Origin: a virus | Length of the DNA: 28,947 bases | Virus record (IMG/VR): IMGVR_UViG_3300005295_000051 | Span: 1-28,947 of that record | Reading direction: 5' to 3' (one strand) | In this document: in pieces, positions 13,130-19,204 of the stretch | Layout of the letters: the number at the start of each line of letters is the position of its first letter | Numbering within the stretch: the stretch's first letter is position 1 | The notes under the pieces: model-generated | Told to the model about the DNA's origin: nothing | Databases searched by the model: none | The model's input: the letters and a program-made list of their open reading frames with translations, nothing else | Translations under genes and position numbers: made by a program

Positions 13130-13765
13130 ATGGAATTCAACCGGATCGCGAAGGTGGGCATCGAACTTGAGGGCGGCTGGACCCAGCGGCCCTTCGGGCG
13201 CGTGGACGCCGCCCGCAACATCGAGTGGCACGGCGACGGCAGCGTGCGCGTCGCCGCCGCCTACGTGGGCGAGGCCGTCGTGCAGACCCCGCTCGACAAC
13301 TGGCAGGCGGTGTCCGACTGGATCGTGACCGCCTACCCCCAGGTGGTCAACGCGACGTGCGGCCTCCACGTCCACGTGTCCTTCAAGCGGATCGCGGACT
13401 ACGCGCTCCTCATGGACGACAAGTTCTACGCGTTCTTCATCGAGCGCCTGAAGGCGTGGGGCACGCGGACCAACATCAAGGCGCACCACTCGTTCTGGCA
13501 CCGCCTGGACGGCGGGAACCCGTACTGCCGGAAGACGTTCGTGCCCGACGCCCAGGTCGCGACGCGGATCAAGACCTCGGCCCGGTACGCGCACCTGAAC
13601 TTCTGCCTTTCGCTCCACACCACGATCGAGGCGCGCGTCCTGCCGATGTTCAAGCACCCCCACGTCGCGGTGAGCGCGGTGCAGGAACTGCTCTCGATCT
13701 ACGAGGACTACCTCTCCCAGAACCGGAAGCTGGACATCGAGGAAGTGGTCGAGGGCCTCGCCTAA
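13130..13765 (+). CDS. Amidoligase-family enzyme (glutamine synthetase-like fold)
   Basis: 211 residues from ATG at 13130 (GGAGG nine bases upstream); an in-frame ATG at 13088 would add 14 residues. Motifs in order: KVGIELEGGW (8-17) with two acidic residues, WHGDGSVR (33-40) with the DGS typical of the family, GEAVVQTPL (47-55), CGLHVHVSF (77-85), SARYAHLNF (150-158) and TIEARVLPMF (165-174). These are the hallmarks of the phage/bacterial amidoligases described as glutamine synthetase-like ATP-dependent ligases that join an amine to a carboxylate. The next gene, in a 1-base TAATG overlap, is a class II glutamine amidotransferase. The substrate is not known; ideas include a peptide tag, cell-wall peptide or a small metabolite. 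Confidence 0.85.
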   Translation: MEFNRIAKVGIELEGGWTQRPFGRVDAARNIEWHGDGSVRVAAAYVGEAVVQTPLDNWQAVSDWIVTAYPQVVNATCGLHVHVSFKRIADYALLMDDKFYAFFIERLKAWGTRTNIKAHHSFWHRLDGGNPYCRKTFVPDAQVATRIKTSARYAHLNFCLSLHTTIEARVLPMFKHPHVAVSAVQELLSIYEDYLSQNRKLDIEEVVEGLA

Positions 13766-14562
13766 TGTGCGTCATCGCGATCTGCCAGACCCGCACGCTC
13801 CGCTGGGCCGAGACGCAGGCCATGGACGCCGCGAACCCCGACGGGATCGGCGTCGCGTGGATCAACCCCAAGGATGGGCTCGTCGAGTACGTGAAGGGGC
13901 TCGACGCGCCCAGCGCGCAGAGCCTCATCGACCGCCTGCCGCTCCCCCAGGTCGTCCACTTCCGGTGGGCGTCGGCGGGCGGCACGTCCCCGATGCTCAG
14001 TCACCCGTTCCCACTTACGGAGGCCCCGCCGATCGGACTGGTCGGGGCCGCGCCCGCCGTGCTCTTCCACAACGGCCACTGGACGGGCTGGGAGCGGGGG
14101 CTCGACGCGATCCGCGCGGCGGGCGAGTACGTGGACCCCTCGGAGCCCTGGTCCGACACGCGAGTGATGGCGGTGTTGGCGACGCTCCACTCGCCGCACG
14201 CGGTGTCCCAGATCGTCGGCTCGGGACAGCGCCTCGCGGTGCTCCACGGGGATGGGCGCGTGTGGACGGCGGGGACGTACCACAAGCATGAGGGCCTCCT
14301 CGTCTCCAACCTCTGGTGGGTGCCGCGTCCGCCCGTGATCGGGGACGACGATGAGGACGACGTGGACTGGAGCGAGGCGGAGGACGAGGCCCGCGACGTG
14401 CCGCCCCCGCCCCCGGCGATGCGGCGCGCGCGGCGGGTGCGGGCGAAGGCGAAGCCGCGCGCCCAGGCCACGCAGATGTTCCTCGCCCAGGTGCCGCAGG
14501 CGGCGCGCCGCTACTTCCCTCCGGTGCCCCGTCCCACGTCGCCGTCGCGGCGGCGCGGTTGA
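13765..14562 (+). CDS. Class II glutamine amidotransferase
   Basis: 265 residues; ATG at 13765 shares its A with the TAA of the amidoligase gene. Starts MCVIAICQ, so removal of Met exposes Cys2, the catalytic N-terminal nucleophile of Ntn hydrolases. Further motifs fit: NPDGIGVAWI (24-33), VVHFRWASAGG (63-73), and FHNGHWTGW (101-109), corresponding to the glutamine pocket and oxyanion hole. After residue 190 a very acidic stretch (GDDDEDDVDWSEAEDEARD) is followed by Pro then Arg/Lys-rich tail, extra to the family core. The predicted role is to release ammonia from glutamine, perhaps feeding it to the amidoligase, or to hydrolyse a gamma-glutamyl bond made by it. Pairing of such genes is known for amidoligase operons. 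Confidence 0.85.
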   Translation: MCVIAICQTRTLRWAETQAMDAANPDGIGVAWINPKDGLVEYVKGLDAPSAQSLIDRLPLPQVVHFRWASAGGTSPMLSHPFPLTEAPPIGLVGAAPAVLFHNGHWTGWERGLDAIRAAGEYVDPSEPWSDTRVMAVLATLHSPHAVSQIVGSGQRLAVLHGDGRVWTAGTYHKHEGLLVSNLWWVPRPPVIGDDDEDDVDWSEAEDEARDVPPPPPAMRRARRVRAKAKPRAQATQMFLAQVPQAARRYFPPVPRPTSPSRRRG

Positions 14563-14585
14563 CACGTGTGGTATCCTAGATACAT
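14559..14585 (+). promoter_or_regulatory. Promoter/operator-like site, compressed form
   Basis: TTGACA (14559-14564) overlaps the amidotransferase stop. The palindrome TGGTATC-N3-GATACAT occupies 14569-14585 and touches the next ATG. Compared with the site at 13051 about 10 bases between -35 and -10 are missing, so the -10 is either weak TACATG or TATCCT at 7 bases distance. The operator part is good; promoter strength is doubtful. Confidence 0.5.
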
Positions 14586-14817
14586 GGACACGATCAGCCG
14601 GAAGGTCCGCGCGTACCTCGACGCGAAGGCGGAGCATGACGCCTACGCGAAGCAGCGAGAGAAGTACCCGGAGTTGCGCCAGCGCCCCGGGCATGCCGCG
14701 CAGTACACCGCCGCCCGCGCCACGTGGCTGGTGTTGATGGGCCGCATGACGGGCGGAGAACTTGGACAGGCCGCGCGCATCGAACGCGCGGCCCAGAAGG
14801 AGACGACCAATGCCTGA
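14584..14817 (+). CDS. Small helical hypothetical protein
   Basis: 77 residues from ATG at 14584. There is no Shine-Dalgarno sequence; the ATG sits inside the operator site, and the first 15 bases resemble the start-site sequence at 12613 (ATGGACRCGATCASC). If transcription starts here the mRNA is leaderless. The protein is charged and helical throughout (RKVRAYLDAKAEHDAYAKQR, then QYTAARATWLVLMGRM, then RIERAAQKETTNA). Not recognised. Its end overlaps the DUF932 gene by 8 bases. Confidence 0.6.
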   Translation: MDTISRKVRAYLDAKAEHDAYAKQREKYPELRQRPGHAAQYTAARATWLVLMGRMTGGELGQAARIERAAQKETTNA

Positions 14818-15547
14818 CGCGACCGCCACGCTCCTCAGCAAGAAGTCCACGCGCGTCACCCGCCAGCAGCTACGCGGGATCGAGACGCCGCTCTCCACCC
14901 CCACTCATCGCCCCGTGCCGCACGCGGACTTGGTGGACATGCTGGAGGACCGGCTCAACGCGAGCGGCCTCTTCATCTTCCGCGAGCAGTACGCCGTGCA
15001 GTCGCACGGGCAGAAGCTCTTCGGAACGCTCGATCTCCACAACGGCGGCGCGTCGGCGGGCGAGGGCACCACGCTCGCGCTCGGCTTCCGCCACGGGAAC
15101 GACAAGTCGATGGCGTTGAAGTGCGTGGGCGGGTGCCGCGTGACCATCTGCGACAACATGGCGATGATGGGCGACACCACGGTCTTCCGGCTCATGCACA
15201 AGCACGGCGTGATGGCAGGCCTCCGCGAACGGCTGTCGCGCTACTTCGGGGAGTACGACAAGCAGGTTGCGTCCATCAAGGATCGCATCGAGGCGTGGCG
15301 CTGGGCGGGATTGACCGACATCGAGGCGAAGGCGACGGTCTACGACGCGGTGACGACGGGCGTGATCCCGTCCCGCCTCCTGGGCGACATCGACACGGCG
15401 TACTTCCGCGCGACCGACCTCGGCTACACCGACTGCGAGCCCCGCTCCAAGTGGGGTCTTCACAACGCCTTCACCCGGAGCTTCAAGTCCTTGAACCCCG
15501 CGCCCGAATGGGCGGCGCAGACCGGCCTGACGCGGCTCCTCGGCTAA
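14810..15547 (+). CDS. DUF932 family protein
   Basis: 245 residues; ATG at 14810 preceded by AAGGAG. Pattern of the DUF932 (phage/plasmid-like protein) family: PVPHADLVDMLEDRLNASGL near residue 35, then YAVQSHGQKLFGTLDL, LALGFRHGNDKSMALKCVGG, the ICDNMAM motif, a helical region, and the C-terminal DCEPRSKWGLHNAFTRSFK. These proteins are carried by plasmids and phages and are thought to act near DNA, but their activity is unknown. Length is at the short end of the family. Overlaps the preceding gene, so likely co-translated. Confidence 0.85.
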   Translation: MPDATATLLSKKSTRVTRQQLRGIETPLSTPTHRPVPHADLVDMLEDRLNASGLFIFREQYAVQSHGQKLFGTLDLHNGGASAGEGTTLALGFRHGNDKSMALKCVGGCRVTICDNMAMMGDTTVFRLMHKHGVMAGLRERLSRYFGEYDKQVASIKDRIEAWRWAGLTDIEAKATVYDAVTTGVIPSRLLGDIDTAYFRATDLGYTDCEPRSKWGLHNAFTRSFKSLNPAPEWAAQTGLTRLLG

Positions 15548-15558
15548 CATTCCGTGAC

Positions 15559-15584
15559 GGGGCGGGGGCCCGCGCTCCCGCCCC
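15559..15584 (+). terminator. GC hairpin after DUF932 gene
   Basis: Perfect 8-base stem GGGGCGGG (15559-15566) and CCCGCCCC (15577-15584), 11 bases after the stop, followed by CTGGAGG. There is no T-run, so it is an atypical terminator, attenuator or mRNA-stabilising stem. One of three similar hairpins on this strand. Confidence 0.5.
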
Positions 15585-15662
15585 TGGAGGGTCCAGCACC
15601 CCTGGCGGAGCCCAGGGCGTCGGTCATGCGCGTGCAGTGAACCGATCACCAAGAGGTCTGGC

Positions 15663-16328
15663 ATGAAGATCGTCGTCACACTCCTCACCATCCTGGCGCT
15701 CGCCTGCGCCCCGGGCATCGCGTCCGCCGCCGCGATCGTGTTCGACACGGTCCCGAATGGCGCGGGCGGGACCGTGACCTACGACGGCGTGGGCGGGCCC
15801 GCGATCGGGACCGGCATCGCTTTCGTGGACATCGTGGGCGTCGGGACGCCCCAGAACAGCGGGCTGCTCCTGTCCTGCGTGGACTGCCTCCTCAACTTCG
15901 TGACCGGCCCCAACATCTCGGAGGGGCCGACGTACCAGTGGGCGGGCGGCGGAAGCTTCTCGATCACGGGGGACGTGCCGTTCCTCGGCCTCGACGATGT
16001 CGTCCTGCTCTCGGGGACGTTCATCGGTACGCCGAATACCCCGGGCCTCGCGGCGGGTGACCTCGGCGGGTTCTTCATCGGGGCGGGGTCCGACACCAAG
16101 AATGACTTCCTGACCGGCTTCTACGGACTGCCGGGAACCGGCTGGACGTTCGCGAACACGGAGATCATGCTCGGCACCCTCACCGTCGATCCCGTGACCG
16201 GCGCGTTCACGGGCATCCCGAACCAAGCCGACATCGTCAACGTCAACCCGGTGCCGGAGCCCGCCACGCTCCTGCTGCTCGGCAGCGGGCTCGTCGGCGC
16301 GGCGTGGTTCCGGCGGCGGACCCGCTAA
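15663..16328 (+). CDS. PEP-CTERM sorted secreted protein
   Basis: 221 residues; ATG at 15663 with AGAGGT nine bases upstream. A signal peptide (MKIVVTLLTILALACAPGIA, cleavage near SAA at 21-23) leads into a strand-rich, Gly/Thr-rich domain with the style of PEP-CTERM proteins (TVTYDGVGGPAIGTGIAF, LNFVTGPN, GGGSFSITGDVP, VVLLSGTFIG). The C-terminus is a full PEP-CTERM signal: VPEPATLLLLG (197-207), a hydrophobic span and RRRTR. In host bacteria an exosortase (EpsH/XrtA type) recognises this tail, so the product should be delivered to the surface or biofilm matrix. Such a gene in a phage is unusual. It is flanked by two GC hairpins like a moron acquired from a host. Two Cys (SCVDC) could form a disulfide. 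Confidence 0.9.
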   Translation: MKIVVTLLTILALACAPGIASAAAIVFDTVPNGAGGTVTYDGVGGPAIGTGIAFVDIVGVGTPQNSGLLLSCVDCLLNFVTGPNISEGPTYQWAGGGSFSITGDVPFLGLDDVVLLSGTFIGTPNTPGLAAGDLGGFFIGAGSDTKNDFLTGFYGLPGTGWTFANTEIMLGTLTVDPVTGAFTGIPNQADIVNVNPVPEPATLLLLGSGLVGAAWFRRRTR

Positions 16329-16338
16329 CTCCGAGACC

Positions 16339-16366
16339 GGGCGGGGGGCCGCGTGGCCCCTCGCCC
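16339..16366 (+). terminator. GC hairpin after PEP-CTERM gene
   Basis: Arms 16339-16350 and 16355-16366 pair over 12 bases with one G-T, loop GCGT, starting 11 bases after the stop codon. It is followed by CTGGAGG, the ribosome binding site of the next gene. No T-run. Confidence 0.5.
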
Positions 16367-16378
16367 CTGGAGGACTCA

Positions 16379-16654
16379 ATGGCTTGCGACGCCTGTGGCA
16401 AGGAAGAGCGCGAGATCGACGCGGCCCTCGCGGAGGCGGAGGCGGAACTTGCCGCCCGCACCCGCTACGCGCCGCTCACGTGGACCCAGCGGGACGACGG
16501 CGCGTGGCAGAGCGACCGCGAGGGCTACACCACCCTCGCCATGACGAGCGGCGAGGTCATGCTCCACCACGACACCTTCAGCGCCGTCTGCGCGGATCGC
16601 TACGAGGCGCAGGCGTTGGCCGACTTCGATTGCTGGATGCGTGGCCCCCGATGA
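16379..16654 (+). CDS. Small hypothetical protein with N-terminal CxxC
   Basis: 91 residues; ATG at 16379, GGAGG six bases upstream. Begins MACDACGKEEREIDAALAEA, a C-x2-C followed by an acidic helix, then YAPLTWTQRDDGAWQSDREG, a likely small beta sheet, and a C-terminal part with two further Cys. A single zinc site is possible. Its TGA overlaps the next ATG as ATGA (16651-16654). Not recognised. Confidence 0.7.
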   Translation: MACDACGKEEREIDAALAEAEAELAARTRYAPLTWTQRDDGAWQSDREGYTTLAMTSGEVMLHHDTFSAVCADRYEAQALADFDCWMRGPR

Positions 16655-16860
16655 CGCTCCTCACCGGGCAGAACCTCCGCACGGTGCTGGCGGAGGCCCG
16701 CCGCCTCGGGTGCGCCGTGAACTACAACTCTGCCGGGGAATGGGCCGTCAGCCACCCGACATGGCCGCGACGGGTGCGGGTTAGCGGGCACCGACGAGAC
16801 GCCCCCCGGAGCCTGACCTGCCTCCTGGCGCGGCTCCAGAAGGCCCGCCAGCGGGCCTAG
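16651..16860 (+). CDS. Small phage protein, possible HicA/dsRBD-like fold
   Basis: 69 residues; ATG overlaps the previous stop as ATGA. The sequence LRTVLAEARRLGCAVNYNSA then GEWAVSHPTWPRRVRVSGHR and RDAPRSLTCLLARL follows a helix, three strands, helix layout common in short phage proteins that resemble the HicA/double-stranded-RNA-binding fold (xxRVxxxRRDAPRxLxxxLRRL). There is no visible catalytic His of HicA toxins in the usual G-S-H setting, so a toxin role is not supported. Basic, hence nucleic-acid binding is plausible. Confidence 0.65.
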   Translation: MTLLTGQNLRTVLAEARRLGCAVNYNSAGEWAVSHPTWPRRVRVSGHRRDAPRSLTCLLARLQKARQRA

Positions 16861-16920
16861 GAGCCCGCCAGAGACCGTCGGACCCCCGCCCCGATACGGC
16901 GGCATGGGGTCAAGTCCTGC

Positions 16921-16959
16921 GAGGCCGACATTTCAGGGGTGGGCTTAAATGTCGGTCTC
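16921..16959. repeat. Hairpin with 9-base perfect stem in 307-base non-coding region
   Basis: CCGACATTT (16925-16933) pairs with AAATGTCGG (16947-16955); GAG and CTC extend the stem past one G-T pair. It lies in the 16861-17167 stretch, which has no gene. Further down GTGTC (16982-16986) and GACAC (16995-16999) form another short inverted pair. The region looks like structured RNA or a replication/regulatory site. Confidence 0.65.
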
Positions 16960-17001
16960 CCGCGAGTACCCAAACCTCCCAGTGTCCGATCGCTGACACG
17001 T

Positions 17002-17043
17002 AGGGGTTGTCCACGGCTCATCCACGCCCGGTGGACAACCCCT
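17002..17043. repeat. 13-base inverted repeat with two DnaA-box-like sequences
   Basis: AGGGGTTGTCCAC (17002-17014) is the exact inverse of GTGGACAACCCCT (17031-17043), with a 16-base loop that contains a further ATCCAC. TTGTCCAC, present once on each strand, is close to the DnaA box form TTGTCCACA favoured in some high-GC bacteria. Possible origin or transcription terminator. Confidence 0.6.
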
Positions 17044-17044
17044 G

Positions 17045-17084
17045 ATCCGCTCCGAAAGGTGGGGGGCTTTACGAGCGGATTTTT
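17045..17084 (+). terminator. Rho-independent terminator
   Basis: ATCCGCTC (17045-17052) pairs with GAGCGGAT (17073-17080), with an inner AAAG/CTTT stem, followed by TTTT (five T from 17080). This is the only hairpin with a T-run on the plus strand. It closes the transcript before the promoter at 17090. Confidence 0.65.
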
Positions 17085-17089
17085 CCCGC

Positions 17090-17118
17090 TTGACAGCCAG
17101 TGATGTCACTGATACCAT
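17090..17118 (+). promoter_or_regulatory. Promoter with operator before DUF6011 gene
   Basis: TTGACA (17090-17095), 17-base spacer, TACCAT (17113-17118). The imperfect palindrome TGATGTC-N3-GATACCA lies at 17101-17117. Upstream ATTTTTCCCGC is shared with two other promoters; here it also forms the terminator T-run. A GTG at 17127 lies near the predicted start. Confidence 0.72.
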
Positions 17119-17167
17119 CCTCTCCGTGAACAGCAACGCACCCAAAACCCACACGAAGGAGATCCCG

Positions 17168-17890
17168 ATGACCACCGACTTTCGCGGCCAACTTACCTCC
17201 TCCTCCACCGCCCTCCAGTACCTCCTCGCGGGCGACGCGCGGATCACGATCGCGTCCGACGCGGGCCAGCGGTTCACCTTCAAGGTGAGCGCGCCCAAGA
17301 TGGACACGCCCAAGGGCGGGCGCGTGACGGACTTCGCCAGCCCCATGCGGTTCGTCGCGCTCGCGGACAACGAGCGGAGCTTCAACTACCTCGGCTTCAT
17401 CCGCGACGGCGGAGAGTACGTCCACGGCTTCCGCAAGAGCCGCGTGAGCCAGGACGCGCCCAGCGTGCGGACGTTCGCGATGGTCTGGAACGCACTCCGG
17501 GGCGGCATGATCCCGATCGGCTTCTCGATCTGGCATGAGGGCGCGTGCGCGCGTTGCGGGCGGACCCTCACGGTCCCGGCCTCGATCGCCTCGGGCTTCG
17601 GCCCCGACTGCGCGGCACTCCTCGGCATCGCGCAGCCAGAGCCGGTCGCGGCCCCAGTCGAGGAGCCCGTGGCGATCGCGGGCGGCTCCGACCTCAACCC
17701 GATTCTCCCGTGCGTCATCGATCCCACCCACTCCACCCACGTCGGCCCCTGCGCCGCGTGGCAGGGCCCCAGCGCCCCCGTCCCGGCCTCCGAGACGCTC
17801 GCGCTGATCCGGCACCTCCTGGCCCTCCAGGCTCGCGGCGAGATCACCGACGCGGAGGCGCTCGTCGCCATCCGGGGGTACGTGGCCTAA
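17168..17890 (+). CDS. DUF6011-type phage protein
   Basis: 240 residues from ATG at 17168 with AAGGAG about 7 bases upstream; an in-frame GTG at 17126-17128 could add 14 residues. N-terminal two thirds are strand-rich (ITIASDAGQRFTFKVSAPK, MRFVALADNERSFNYLGFI). A zinc-type motif follows, ACARCGRTLTVPASIASGFG with PDC (CxxCGRxLTxPxSIxxGxGPxC), which is the DUF6011 signature. Then a Pro/Ala linker and a C-terminal helical part (LALIRHLLALQARGEITDAE) like a short helix-hairpin seen in phage proteins. Function unknown; the family is common in phages of high-GC bacteria. Confidence 0.8.
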   Translation: MTTDFRGQLTSSSTALQYLLAGDARITIASDAGQRFTFKVSAPKMDTPKGGRVTDFASPMRFVALADNERSFNYLGFIRDGGEYVHGFRKSRVSQDAPSVRTFAMVWNALRGGMIPIGFSIWHEGACARCGRTLTVPASIASGFGPDCAALLGIAQPEPVAAPVEEPVAIAGGSDLNPILPCVIDPTHSTHVGPCAAWQGPSAPVPASETLALIRHLLALQARGEITDAEALVAIRGYVA

Positions 17891-17902
17891 ACCATCCTGA
17901 TC

Positions 17903-17926
17903 GCGGGGGGCCTCCGGGCCCCCCGC
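17903..17926 (+). terminator. GC hairpin after DUF6011 gene
   Basis: Perfect 10-base stem GCGGGGGGCC (17903-17912) with GGCCCCCCGC (17917-17926), loop TCCG, starting 12 bases after the stop codon and followed by TGGAGG, the next ribosome binding site. No T-run. Third of the series at 15559 and 16339. Confidence 0.55.
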
Positions 17927-17940
17927 TGGAGGCACCTGTG

Positions 17941-18144
17941 ATGGAGAGCCTCGCGGGCGTCCTCGCCGCGCTCTGGCGCTGGAGCGAGGCGCACCTTCCC
18001 GATCTGTCCGATTGGCTCGACACCCTGCTTGGTGGACTGCTGTACGTCGGGTGGGTGGGGCTGGTGGCGCTCGCGATCTGGATCGTGCCGCTGCCCTACT
18101 CGCTCGTCTTCATCTTCCTCCTGCCCATCCGGTGGGGCGGCTGA
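17941..18144 (+). CDS. Small membrane protein
   Basis: 67 residues; ATG at 17941, GGAGG eight bases upstream. After an amphipathic start (MESLAGVLAALWRWSEAHLP) there are one or two hydrophobic spans (LLGGLLYVGWVGLVALAIWI and VPLPYSLVFIFLLPIRW). It is followed in a 1-base TGATG overlap by a 30-residue membrane peptide. The pair resembles holin-like or membrane-associated phage genes, but no lysin lies beside them. Not recognised. Confidence 0.65.
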   Translation: MESLAGVLAALWRWSEAHLPDLSDWLDTLLGGLLYVGWVGLVALAIWIVPLPYSLVFIFLLPIRWGG

Positions 18145-18236
18145 TGATGGACGAGGTCGTCTGGAGCACCGTCGAGTGGCTGTTCACCGGCCTGTGCGCG
18201 GCGGCGTGCATCTGGGCCATTGGCCGCAACCGTTGA
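18144..18236 (+). CDS. 30-residue membrane peptide
   Basis: ATG at 18144 shares a base with the previous TGA; a second ATG follows directly. MMDEVVWSTVEWLFTGLCAA continues into ACIWAIGRNR: one hydrophobic helix with acidic N-terminus and basic C-terminus, so probably N-out. Coupling to the preceding membrane gene and the immediate ribosome binding site of the next gene (GGGGAGG, 18242-18248) support it. Confidence 0.5.
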   Translation: MMDEVVWSTVEWLFTGLCAAACIWAIGRNR

Positions 18237-18253
18237 CCGTAGGGGAGGCACCG

Positions 18254-19204
18254 ATGTCAGGGACCGCCGTAGGCAACGCCGTCCGCCGTCGGAAACTCGC
18301 GGAGAGCGACGCCGTCCGTCTGGGCCATCTGGCCCGCAAGCACCGGAAGCCCGTCGTCCTCGACGCGCTGAAGTCGTACCGCGCCACGATCCCACCCGCG
18401 CGATTCCGGCAGTTGAACGTCTGCGAGATCTACCAGCGCATCCGCATCGCGGCGTGGGTGAACGATCTGATTCACACGATCAAGGCAGGCGGCTCGATCC
18501 CCGATCCGATCGCCATTGCGGAGCGCCCCGACGGGACGCTCTGGATCGTGGACGGCCAGCAGCGATACTGGGCCGCTGACGAGTGCAAGATCAGCCTGGA
18601 GGCCACGATCTACAAAGTCCCCGATCCGCACACCGACGACTACGCGACCGAGAAAAAGCTCTTCTATGTGCTGAACCGGACGCGCGCGCTCTCCTCGATC
18701 AAGCGCGTCGGCGCGTGGGCGGGGCACGTCACCGGCCTCCTCCGCCGCGTGATGGGCGCGGGCGCGTACCCGCACCCGATCGACCTGAACAACCCCGGGG
18801 CCTCGTCCTACTCCGCGCCCAACTTGGTGCGGGGCGTCGTCGCGCTCCTCTCGCCTGCGGCGTCGTCGGCGTTCCACGGCATCGACGCGGTCCTGGGACA
18901 CTCGGAGACGCTCCTCCCCTCCAAGGACGCCCAGCAGAAGGCGCAGGCGTTCCTCCTGCTCGTCCCGCGCGTCTACCCCCACCCGTCGGCGGCACGGATG
19001 CTGCCGGTCATCGCGCTCGCGCGCGTCGCGGCGGAGCGATGGCGCGAGAAGGTCACCGACGTGGACGCGACCACGATCAACAACCTGCGCCGCATGAACG
19101 TCGCCAGCTACGCGCCCACGTGGTCGTCGAAGTTCCTGCCGCTCGTCGAATCCGCGTATGCGTCGCGCTGGCCGGAATCGTCCAAGAAGAAGGGCGGGAA
19201 GTAA
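18254..19204 (+). CDS. ParB/Srx-like domain protein
   Basis: 316 residues; ATG at 18254, GGGGAGG about 5 bases upstream. The segment IPDPIAIAERPDGTLWIVDG then QQRYWAADE (82-110) is the ParB N-terminal/sulfiredoxin-like signature (D-G-Q-x-R), as in DGQHR proteins of phages and mobile elements. The flanks are helical, with a basic N-terminus (VRRRKLAESDAVR) and C-terminus (SSKKKGGK). No ParB helix-turn-helix is obvious, so partitioning is unlikely. DNA nicking, CTP-dependent binding or a modification role are options known for the superfamily. Confidence 0.78.
   Translation: MSGTAVGNAVRRRKLAESDAVRLGHLARKHRKPVVLDALKSYRATIPPARFRQLNVCEIYQRIRIAAWVNDLIHTIKAGGSIPDPIAIAERPDGTLWIVDGQQRYWAADECKISLEATIYKVPDPHTDDYATEKKLFYVLNRTRALSSIKRVGAWAGHVTGLLRRVMGAGAYPHPIDLNNPGASSYSAPNLVRGVVALLSPAASSAFHGIDAVLGHSETLLPSKDAQQKAQAFLLLVPRVYPHPSAARMLPVIALARVAAERWREKVTDVDATTINNLRRMNVASYAPTWSSKFLPLVESAYASRWPESSKKKGGK

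Noticed and set aside
13225-13764. Fusion of the amidotransferase with an upstream 180-codon segment
   Set aside because: The segment is the amidoligase gene read in another frame. Class II amidotransferases need Cys2, which is provided by ATG 13765.
16651-16860. HicA-type toxin
   Set aside because: The fold pattern is similar but the catalytic His motif and a HicB partner are missing.
18231-18250. TTGACC near 18234 as another promoter
   Set aside because: It is the end of the 30-residue peptide gene; no matching -10 and no palindrome.
18254-19204. ParB partition protein
   Set aside because: Only the DGQQR-type N-terminal signature is present; no ParA, no helix-turn-helix and no parS-like repeats nearby.
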